Shown: piece after piece, positions 18,041-25,707 of the stretch
Numbering within the stretch: the first letter of the stretch is position 1
Layout of the letters: every line of letters begins with the position of its first letter
NCBI GenBank assembly: GCA_052034005.1
Contig: JBPOJB010000010.1
Span: 105,047-169,046, forward strand
Source: JAAYDI01 sp052034005
GTDB taxonomy: Bacteria; Planctomycetota; Planctomycetia; Pirellulales; Pirellulaceae
Reading direction: 5' to 3'
Length of the DNA stretch: 64,000 bases
Program-made: the position numbers and the translations under genes
The notes under the pieces: model-generated
Seen by the model: only the letters and a program-made list of their open reading frames with translations
Databases searched by the model: none
What the model was told of the DNA's origin: nothing

Positions 18041-19756
18041 CTAATGCGGGTCGGGTTCAGGCCGTGTTTGGCGGGCGGCCCAGTCGATCCCGTTTCTCAG
18101 CAGCTGTCGGAAGGCGGGGATCTGGAAGTCATCGGGGTGGCCGAGCGAGGTATAGAAGACGCGTCCGCCGCCGATGTGCGTGTTGGTCCAGGCGACCGGT
18201 TCGTACGGCTGGCGGTCTCCGGCGCGGCCCATCATGAGCCGTGTGGTCTGGGGGCCCAGTGGTTGCGTCTTGTAGAGTGTCGAGGCGACGCCCCACTCGC
18301 CCTCCGGCAGCCCCTGGAGGACCGCGTGGTCGCGCGCCTCGGGCACGATCCACACATGCGTTCGCGTCGCGCCGATCGGCTGATTGTCGTGGTGTCCGTG
18401 GTAGTTACCGCCCAGCACGTCGTGGTCGAATTCGGGCCATACGTCGTGCCCGGCGGGCAGTGGGTCGCCGCGCATCGAGAACGCGTGGGATGCCGTGCGC
18501 AGGGCGACGATCGGCTTGCCGTCCGCAACGAACTTGCGGAACAGGTCGAGCTGCGGTTTGGGCAGCATCCTGCGCCGCACGCTGATGACCGCCAGGTCCG
18601 CTTCGGCCAGCTGCTCGATGCCGGGCAGCGCGTGGATATCGCGAGCATCGGAATAGAACAGGCTGAGTCGGCAATCCCGCTGCAGCTGCTCCTGGGCGAA
18701 CTCGGTCAACGTCCGTTCAGTCTGGTACTCGTCTTCGGCCATCACGATCGCCACGTGCGGGCGGTGGTCTGTGCTGAAGCGGAACGGTCTTCCGCCGAGC
18801 AATTGATCGCTGGTGATCGTGGGGCACACATACTTCTCAATGTGCTCGACAATCAGGTCGGTCCCGCTATGGTGCTGGACGAACGGTGCGCGTTGGGGGT
18901 TGTACATCGCGTCCGTCAGATCGCGGACCAGCACGACTTGTTTGCCGTTCTTAGCCATCTGTCGCAGGCCGAAAGGTCGGCCGAGCACGCACATGTTCGT
19001 GTGGACGCCCAGCAGCATGACATGCTGGATGCCATGCTGTTCCAGCAGGTTCCAGACCTCCAGCCCGTCGTCGCTGATCGCGTCTTCGTCACGGATCTGC
19101 ACCAGGTCGATCTGTTTCTGCCAGGGCGCGTCCGGGTGACGTCCTTCGGCCTCGAGTTGCGCTTGCCACCGCGCATGCTCGTGCGGATCGTCATCCTGGC
19201 CGCCATCCGATTGGTCGAGCGGGTATGTGCCCTGTTCCTCCGCCGCAATCCGCTCGCACCATTGATCGATATCCGACGGCGGGTCGACCGCAGCCGGCGC
19301 AGCCTGGGCGCGGCGCCGCGCCGGGTGTCCGGCGTAAGCCTCCATGCAGTCGCTCGGCGCATGGATGATCAGGGCCCCTCGGCGCCGGGCCTCACTCACA
19401 AACTCGTTGATCCGCGGCGCCATCTCCCGGATCCGGCGCACCGCATTCCAGCACGAATGCGAGTCCCACACGTCGCAGAGGATCACGGCGGTCTTGGCGG
19501 CCGGCCACTGCGCCGAGCTGGTCAGCGTGTGGAACCGCGGACTGCCTTGGGCAACCGGCACGCGGCGGCGCAGCGTCAGGTCGAACGTCGCATCCGCGCC
19601 CGCCACGCCCGCCTCGCAACCGGCGTCCGCGGCCGCCCGGGGAGGGGAGGCCGCCTGCGCGCCGACCATCCCAGGCGCGCCCATCGTGAGGGCCAAGGCG
19701 ACCGTCAATCGGACGCCGCTCCGTACATGGGCCGGCCAAGTCGGCAAGCTGTTCAT
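18041..19756 (-). CDS. Isochorismatase-like cysteine hydrolase fused to a ThuA-like domain
   Basis: Exported protein of 571 aa that joins two enzymatic folds. A signal peptide (VRLTVALALTMGAPGMVGAQA) comes first. The N-terminal half is an isochorismatase-type hydrolase: the catalytic Asp is in AVILCDVWDSH, a Lys is in PWQKQIDLVQIRDEDAI, and the Cys is in LLGVHTNMCVLGRPFG. The C-terminal half (from about residue 330) is a ThuA/GATase1-like domain (VAIVMAEDEYQTERTL, YHGHHDNQPIGATR, VFYTSLGHPDDFQIPAFRQLL). ATG 19756 has GGGAG 9 bases upstream; an ATG two codons earlier is too close to that site. The substrate is unknown. Confidence 0.78.
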   Translation of the reverse strand: MNSLPTWPAHVRSGVRLTVALALTMGAPGMVGAQAASPPRAAADAGCEAGVAGADATFDLTLRRRVPVAQGSPRFHTLTSSAQWPAAKTAVILCDVWDSHSCWNAVRRIREMAPRINEFVSEARRRGALIIHAPSDCMEAYAGHPARRRAQAAPAAVDPPSDIDQWCERIAAEEQGTYPLDQSDGGQDDDPHEHARWQAQLEAEGRHPDAPWQKQIDLVQIRDEDAISDDGLEVWNLLEQHGIQHVMLLGVHTNMCVLGRPFGLRQMAKNGKQVVLVRDLTDAMYNPQRAPFVQHHSGTDLIVEHIEKYVCPTITSDQLLGGRPFRFSTDHRPHVAIVMAEDEYQTERTLTEFAQEQLQRDCRLSLFYSDARDIHALPGIEQLAEADLAVISVRRRMLPKPQLDLFRKFVADGKPIVALRTASHAFSMRGDPLPAGHDVWPEFDHDVLGGNYHGHHDNQPIGATRTHVWIVPEARDHAVLQGLPEGEWGVASTLYKTQPLGPQTTRLMMGRAGDRQPYEPVAWTNTHIGGGRVFYTSLGHPDDFQIPAFRQLLRNGIDWAARQTRPEPDPH

Positions 19757-19862
19757 AGTCATGATCTCCCTGGTGACAAAGCGGCGCCGCGCCGTCCTCG
19801 GGGTGCAGCTCCCCCCGGCACTCGGCCGCACGCTCCGCTTGCACGATGCAGTGCGCCATTGG

Positions 19863-19922
19863 TCAGTGAGTCATCATCCGTCATCCGTCATCCGTTATCT
19901 GTCATTTGTCATCCGTCATCTC
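19863..19922. repeat. Degenerate short tandem repeat (CATCCGT unit)
   Basis: The + strand shows about six consecutive copies of CATCCGT-like heptamers with variants (CATCCGTCATCCGTTATCTG, then TCATTTGTCATCCGT). On the minus strand it reads as GACGGATGAC words with many TGA stops, and it supplies the last codons (MTDDK) and stop of the cytochrome/TPR gene. Related words recur near 7270-7320. Confidence 0.6.
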
Positions 19923-21920
19923 CGCCGGTCCGTTCCACTGGACGGCCGGACGGCGCGACGCCTGGATGAATCGTTCGTGGTTGGTGAGCGTGTGTTTCGG
20001 CTCCCTGCCCAGAGAATAACAATAATGTGTCAGCGCGATCAGCTCCTCGGTCGTCATGTTGACGCTGGCCGGATGCGGAGTACCCGGCATGCCCAACAGG
20101 ATCCGCCGGTAGATCGACGCCGGATCGTTGCCTCCCTTGAACACATCGTGCACCAGATCGCGCGGGAAACAGGGGCGCCCGACGGTATCGAACAGCGGCA
20201 TCGTGCGGTCGCCCGTGCCCGTTTCACCGTGGCACGATTCGCAGGCCTGCAGGACATACAGCTGCTTGCCCAGCGCGAGCGACGCGCTGTCCGCGCTTCC
20301 CAACTCAGGCACCTCCACCACTTCGCCGGGCGTGGTGTACAGTTGGACCACGTCCTGGACATCCGCTTCGACCGGCTCTTCGTCGGCCGGGAGCCGAGCG
20401 AGGTATGTCTCCCGGACCCCCTCGCGACGCATCTGCAGCACGATTTCGACCAGCAGGTCCAGCTCCTGGTCGGACAGCGTCTCGAGCGGGACCATGGATG
20501 TGCCGGGGACGCCATGGCGGATGACCGTGCGGATATCCGCGCGCGTCGGCACGGCATTCAGGGTACTGACCAGCCGCATCGGTTCGGTGCGCAGGTTGCG
20601 CGGCTGCGGGAACACGAGTCGCGCGGCGTGGCCCGCGGCATCGCCGCGCGGTCCGTGGCAGGCGCTGCAGTGTCGCAGGTACAGGCGTTGGCCGGGCGAT
20701 TCGCGTTGCAGTTGTGCCGCCGCCTTGACGATCGCCGCCACGTAGGGACCTTCCTCAGGCGAGGCGACGGCCATCTGTCGCATCGCATTCTGCAGCCGGG
20801 CGGCCGACGCCACATCCTGTGGGTTGGCCGCCAGGTGCGCGCGCAGGTCGTCCACTAAGGATCGGGTCGCCTTCTTGTCGAACATCGCGGTGACCAGGAC
20901 ATCGGATGCGACTACCTCGCCGAGCATGCTCAACGTGATGGCGGCGATGGTCAGCGCGTCCTCCTCGGTCAGGCTGGTCGGCGCGGCCTGATCGAACCAG
21001 TCCTTGGCCGCGCGATAGTCGCCCAGTTCCAGCTCGATGGAAATCATCTCGTAGGCGACCATGGACAACACATCCGGCTCGGCGGCCAGCGGTTCCAGGA
21101 CCGACTTCGCCTGCTCCAGCCGGCCGGCCTTGCGCAAGACCCGCGCATATCCGGACGCGATCAGGGCGTTCTCCGGGTGTGCGGCGGCCAGGGGCCGATA
21201 CCGATCGATGGCCGCGTCAATCCGGCGTTGGGCATCATCCATCTGGGCCAGCGCGAGGCGGGCCATTTCATGGCGGGGCTCGATCTTCAGGGCCTGTTCG
21301 AACAGCGCCCGTGCGCCGTCGCTGTCATTGACCAGCGTGCGCAGCACGCCGCGGAGGAAGAGGACGTGCGGGTGATTCGGCGAACCGTGCTGCCAGGCGT
21401 CCACCAAGACGGCCGCGAGCTGCGGGCGCTTGCGGGCAATCGCACTGCTGACATACGCGCCGGAGACGTCGTCCGGCGAGGCGCCCGCGGCCAACAACAG
21501 ATCGAACTCGCTGGACGCCTCTTCCCCCAGTTCGCCGGTCTGGATCCGCCCCAGCGTGATTTCACGCTGCACCGCCTGCGGCGATGCCCCGTATTGCCGG
21601 GCCAGCTCCAACGCAGCGTCCCGGCGCGGCATGTCCAGCAACTGGCGGAAACAGCGCGCGCGCATCAGCTCGGTCTCGGGGTTCCGCGGGCTGAACCGGT
21701 CCGACCGTGCCAGCCACTTCTGCGCATCGCCCAGCGCCCACACGTCGAGGTCGCGCGCCGCATGACGCCGGCACCATTGACCGAACAGGCTCCGGCCGAA
21801 CAGGGCCAGCGCCAGCAGGGCGCACGCCGCGGCCACCCAGATCGCGCGCCGCGGGCGGAACCGGCGGCGCGAGGACGCCGCCGCCGGAGGTGCTCGTCGG
21901 TGCCTCGGGACGCGCGCCAC
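19902..21920 (-). CDS. TPR protein with two c-type heme sites
   Basis: Membrane-anchored extracytoplasmic protein of 672 aa. A membrane segment (WVAAACALLALALFGRSLFG, about 29-50) is followed by tetratricopeptide-like helical repeats (about 55-370; HVLFLRGVLRTLVNDSDGARALFEQAL is typical). Two cytochrome c domains follow with CSACH near 425 and CESCH near 575, with candidate axial Met residues downstream (TSMVPLETLS, ILLGMPGTPHP). It is probably an electron-transfer protein. The GTG at 21920 follows AAGGGCGG. It is divergent from the FG-GAP heme protein, whose N-terminus also carries CxxCH, suggesting a functional pair. Confidence 0.8.
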   Translation of the reverse strand: MARVPRHRRAPPAAASSRRRFRPRRAIWVAAACALLALALFGRSLFGQWCRRHAARDLDVWALGDAQKWLARSDRFSPRNPETELMRARCFRQLLDMPRRDAALELARQYGASPQAVQREITLGRIQTGELGEEASSEFDLLLAAGASPDDVSGAYVSSAIARKRPQLAAVLVDAWQHGSPNHPHVLFLRGVLRTLVNDSDGARALFEQALKIEPRHEMARLALAQMDDAQRRIDAAIDRYRPLAAAHPENALIASGYARVLRKAGRLEQAKSVLEPLAAEPDVLSMVAYEMISIELELGDYRAAKDWFDQAAPTSLTEEDALTIAAITLSMLGEVVASDVLVTAMFDKKATRSLVDDLRAHLAANPQDVASAARLQNAMRQMAVASPEEGPYVAAIVKAAAQLQRESPGQRLYLRHCSACHGPRGDAAGHAARLVFPQPRNLRTEPMRLVSTLNAVPTRADIRTVIRHGVPGTSMVPLETLSDQELDLLVEIVLQMRREGVRETYLARLPADEEPVEADVQDVVQLYTTPGEVVEVPELGSADSASLALGKQLYVLQACESCHGETGTGDRTMPLFDTVGRPCFPRDLVHDVFKGGNDPASIYRRILLGMPGTPHPASVNMTTEELIALTHYCYSLGREPKHTLTNHERFIQASRRPAVQWNGPAEMTDDK

Positions 21921-22118
21921 CAAACCGCCCTTGCTTCTCGTTGCCCAACTGCCAGACTATCATCCATCCCAGGCGCAAGATGCGCACCTATTGTAATTGA
22001 ACCGACCGGGAAGGTAATTGGGGCGCGAGGGCCGCAGCGGCCGCCGCGATCTCGATGCGCGCAGCCGGCGACGGCCTGGTGGAACCCCCGAGCCGGCGCG
22101 TAGGGAAGGTGCGATTTG

Positions 22119-23747
22119 GTGAATACCACGAAACCCCGACGCCGCTTGACGCGTTCGATCTGTGTGGTCGTGGGAGGCCTGGCCTGCATGGCTGCCGCGT
22201 GGGCCGTGTGGGCCGTGTGGCGCGCGAACACGCCGGACGCCGCGGACCGCGCGGCCGCATCCTCCGCCGAGGCCCCGGCGGTGTCGCTGGACGCCGAGGC
22301 CTTGGCGCGGATCGAAGCGTTCTGCGGCGATTGCCACGTCCGGCCGAGACCCGACAGCTTCCCCCGCTACGCGTGGCACAACGAAATCATGCTTGGATAC
22401 GCGATGTACGCCAGGTCGGGACGCCAGGACTTGCAGCCGCCGCCCTTCGAAGAGACGTTCGCCTTTTATCGGCAGAACGCCCCCGAACAACTGACGTTCC
22501 CCCAGCCGCCGGAGGCGGCTCAGAAGCTGGCCGTGTCGTTCCAGGTCGAGCGTCTGATCACGACGGAAACCGGCGGCGTCAAGCCGGCGGTCGCACACCT
22601 GAACTGGCTGCAGCTCAAACCGGACGCCGAACCGGAATTGATCGTGGTCGACATGCGGCGCGGATCGATCACGGCGCTGGCGCCGGGCAAGCGGGACGTG
22701 CAGCCGCGCGTGCTGGCGACGCTCAACCAGCCCTGCCATGTCGAGTCCTGCGACCTGGACGGCGACGGGTTGATCGATCTGGTGGTCGCGGATCTGGGCA
22801 GCATGGCGGCGATCGATCATCTGCGGGGGCGCGTCGTCTGGCTGCGGGCTCAAGCGGACGGCCAATCGTACGAACCGATCGTTCTGGCATCCGGCCTGGG
22901 ACGCGTGGCCGACGTCCGGCCGGGCGATTTCGACAACGATGGCGACATCGACCTGGTGGTCGCCGTGTTCGGCCTGGACCGGACCGGTGATACGCGCGTG
23001 CTGTGGAATGTGGCCGAGCGCGGCGAGATGCCGCGGTTCGAGACGGAAATCGTCGATGTGCGTCCCGGGCCGATCCATGTGCCGCCCTACGACTTCGACG
23101 GCGACGGCTATCTGGATTTCGCGGCGCTGATCAGCCAGGAATACGAGCAGGTGGCGGTCTTCATCAACCAGCGCGGGTCGCCGCAGGCGACCGCGTCGTT
23201 TCACATGCAGTCGCTGTGGGAAGGGCCCGACTTGACGTTCGGCTCGAGCGGCATCCAGCTGGTGGACCTCGACGGGGACGGAGACATCGATGTGCTCTAC
23301 GCCAACGGCGACTCGTTCGACAACAACTTCGTGAACCCGCGCTTCGGCGTGCAGTGGCTGGAGAACCAGGGCCAGCTGACGTTCGCATACCATCGCCTGA
23401 CAGACCTGGTGGGCGCGTGCGTGGCGGCCGCCGGCGACATCGACCTGGACGGCGATCTGGACGTGCTGGCCACCGCGTGGCTGCCCAGCAAGGTCCAACC
23501 GGCCAACGTGTACGATCAACCGCTCGCGTCGCTGGTCTGCCTCGAACAGATCGCGCCGCGCCAGTTCGTGCGCCACACGCTGGAGTGGGACTGCGCCGTG
23601 CATGCGGCCATGAACATGGCGGACTACGACGGTGACGGAGATCTGGACTTCGCCGTCGGCTATCACACGTTCGACGGCTCGCCGGCCGAAACGCAATGGG
23701 TGGACATCTGGTGGAACCAGAAATACGCGCCTACCGGTGGCGAATGA
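22119..23747 (+). CDS. FG-GAP/VCBS repeat protein with N-terminal CxxCH heme motif
   Basis: Exported protein of 542 aa. A membrane or signal segment (about 13-34) is followed by CGDCHVRPRPDSFPR, a c-type heme attachment motif. The rest is a seven-bladed FG-GAP/VCBS propeller with calcium-type loops (DLDGDGLIDLVV, DFDNDGDIDLVV, DFDGDGYLDFAA, DLDGDGDIDVLY, DIDLDGDLDVLA, DYDGDGDLDFAV). The GTG at 22119 has AGGGAAGG 9 bases upstream. Its 3' end overlaps the end of the convergent IlvD-type gene by 17 bases. It probably works with the divergent cytochrome/TPR protein. Confidence 0.82.
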   Translation: MNTTKPRRRLTRSICVVVGGLACMAAAWAVWAVWRANTPDAADRAAASSAEAPAVSLDAEALARIEAFCGDCHVRPRPDSFPRYAWHNEIMLGYAMYARSGRQDLQPPPFEETFAFYRQNAPEQLTFPQPPEAAQKLAVSFQVERLITTETGGVKPAVAHLNWLQLKPDAEPELIVVDMRRGSITALAPGKRDVQPRVLATLNQPCHVESCDLDGDGLIDLVVADLGSMAAIDHLRGRVVWLRAQADGQSYEPIVLASGLGRVADVRPGDFDNDGDIDLVVAVFGLDRTGDTRVLWNVAERGEMPRFETEIVDVRPGPIHVPPYDFDGDGYLDFAALISQEYEQVAVFINQRGSPQATASFHMQSLWEGPDLTFGSSGIQLVDLDGDGDIDVLYANGDSFDNNFVNPRFGVQWLENQGQLTFAYHRLTDLVGACVAAAGDIDLDGDLDVLATAWLPSKVQPANVYDQPLASLVCLEQIAPRQFVRHTLEWDCAVHAAMNMADYDGDGDLDFAVGYHTFDGSPAETQWVDIWWNQKYAPTGGE

Positions 23748-25416
23748 TGGCCCCCTGGTCGGCGGATTCGGCCAGGCGGGCGTAGAGGGCCAGGTACCCG
23801 CTGGTCAGCCGCAGTGGCGGCCGCTGCCATTGAGCCAGACGCTGTTGGATTTCCGGCTCCGCGACATGCAGCTGCAGTTGCCGCCGCGGAATGTCGATGG
23901 TGATCCGGTCGCCGTCGCGCACTGCGGCCAGCGGGCCGCCTTCCGCTGCTTCCGGCGAGATGTGGCCGACGAAGCAGCCGCGATTGGTGCCCGAGAAGCG
24001 CCCGTCGGTGACCACGGCGGTCTCCAAGGCGAGCCCGCGCCCGTAGAGCAGCTTCATCGACGTGTACATCTCGCGCATGCCCGGCCCGCCCTTGGGCCCC
24101 TCATAGCGGATCACCACGACTTCGCCGCGCTGGACGGCTCCGTCCAGGATCGCCTGGTTCGCCGCCTCCTCGCTGTCGAAACAACGCGCCACGCCGGAAA
24201 AGACCTGCTGGCGCGGGTCGATCGCCGCCGGCTTGGTGATGGCCGTGCGCGGGGCCAGGTTGCCGCGCAGCACCGCCAATCCGCCCTCGGTGCTCCACGG
24301 GTCCGTCCGCGATCGGATGATGCGCGCGTCGGGCGCAGGCGCCCCGGACACGTTCTCGGCCACCGTCCTGCCGGTGACGGTCAGAGCATCTGCATGCAGC
24401 AACGGCAGGATCTCGTTCATCACGGCCGGCACTCCGCCGGCCTCGTGGAAGTCGGGCACGTTGTACTGCGCGGCGGGATTCATCCTGGCCACGTGCGGCG
24501 TGGTGCGCGACAGCTCCTCCAGCAGATCCATCGTGATCAGGCCGCAATCCGCTTCGTAGGCGATCGCCGGGATGTGCAACGCGAGATTCGTCGATCCGCC
24601 GATCGCCGTGCCCAGGCGGACCGCGTTCTCGATCCCCTGACGGTTGATGATCTGCCGGGCCGTGATGCCGCGGCGCACCAGATCCACGATCTGGCGGCCC
24701 GACTCCTGGGCGCTGCGCAGCCGCGCAGCGTGCGTGGCCGGGATGGTCGCCGAGCCGGGCAGGCACATGCCCATCGCCTCGGCCACGCAGCACATCGTGT
24801 TGGCGGTGCCCAGGAACGAGCAGGAACCGCACGTGGGAGCCACGCGGTCCTCCAGATCCCGGTAGACGGCCGGGTCGAGCCGGCCGGCCTTGAGCATGCC
24901 CAGCGCTTCGGTGAGCGACGTGAGATCGGATGGACGGTCGTCGAACGGGCAGCCCCCTTCCATCGGTCCGCCCACCACGACGATGGCCGGCACGTCGAGC
25001 CGGGCCGCCGCCATCAGGATGCCGGGCACGATCTTGTCGCAGGAGCCCAGCAGCACGACGCCGTCCAGTTGATGGGCCTGGACCATCACTTCCACATCGT
25101 TGGCGATCAACTCGCGCGTGGGCAGGATGTAGTGCATGCCGACATGGCCCTGCGCCACCCCATCGCACGCGGCGATCACACCGAACTCCACCGGCGTCCC
25201 GCCCGCCTGGAGCACCCCCTGCTTCACATAGTCGGCCACCAGCTGCAGATTGTAGTGCCCGGGCACCACGCGGTTCCACGAATTGGCGATGCCCACCAGC
25301 GGCCGCTCCAAATCGTAGTCGCTGTAGGCCATCGACTTGAACACCGCCCGTTGGACCGCCCACTCGGGCCGCTGCAGAATACGTTGGCTGCGGAGAGTAG
25401 CACGGGAATCGCCCAT
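23731..25416 (-). CDS. ilvD: IlvD/Edd family dehydratase (probable dihydroxy-acid dehydratase)
   Basis: Fe-S dehydratase of 561 aa, most likely converting 2,3-dihydroxy-3-methylbutanoate or -pentanoate to the 2-oxo acid in branched-chain amino acid synthesis. Family blocks are GIANSWNRVVPGH, AACDGVAQGHVGMHYILPTREL, GSCDKIVPG, PTCGSCSFLGTANTM, GGSTNLALH and TDGRFSG, giving the cluster cysteines and substrate pocket. Related sugar-acid dehydratases share these motifs, so the exact substrate is not certain. No other ilv gene is nearby. ATG 25416 matches the usual N-terminus of the family. Confidence 0.82.
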   Translation of the reverse strand: MGDSRATLRSQRILQRPEWAVQRAVFKSMAYSDYDLERPLVGIANSWNRVVPGHYNLQLVADYVKQGVLQAGGTPVEFGVIAACDGVAQGHVGMHYILPTRELIANDVEVMVQAHQLDGVVLLGSCDKIVPGILMAAARLDVPAIVVVGGPMEGGCPFDDRPSDLTSLTEALGMLKAGRLDPAVYRDLEDRVAPTCGSCSFLGTANTMCCVAEAMGMCLPGSATIPATHAARLRSAQESGRQIVDLVRRGITARQIINRQGIENAVRLGTAIGGSTNLALHIPAIAYEADCGLITMDLLEELSRTTPHVARMNPAAQYNVPDFHEAGGVPAVMNEILPLLHADALTVTGRTVAENVSGAPAPDARIIRSRTDPWSTEGGLAVLRGNLAPRTAITKPAAIDPRQQVFSGVARCFDSEEAANQAILDGAVQRGEVVVIRYEGPKGGPGMREMYTSMKLLYGRGLALETAVVTDGRFSGTNRGCFVGHISPEAAEGGPLAAVRDGDRITIDIPRRQLQLHVAEPEIQQRLAQWQRPPLRLTSGYLALYARLAESADQGAIIRHR

Positions 25417-25707
25417 CTGTTGCCGTCCTTCCAGCGATGTCCGCCGCGGAAACGGGAGCCGATGCGGCCCCATTGCGGAGAACAGTATATCCGTACGGCG
25501 TTGCTTTGTGACCCCACGGCAAGACGGCGCCGGCGGGCGTCGAACGACACGCTTGGCCGGCACGCGCTCCACTGCACAGGCCGCCGTCGCCTTCGCTCGG
25601 CGAGCTTTCCCCGCACTCCGACCCTGTTCCCCCCTTTCCAGTCCGGCCGAGTGTCCACACAATGACCGTCAGACAGGTCGTTCCAGCGTTGCAGGGATGG
25701 GATTTGC

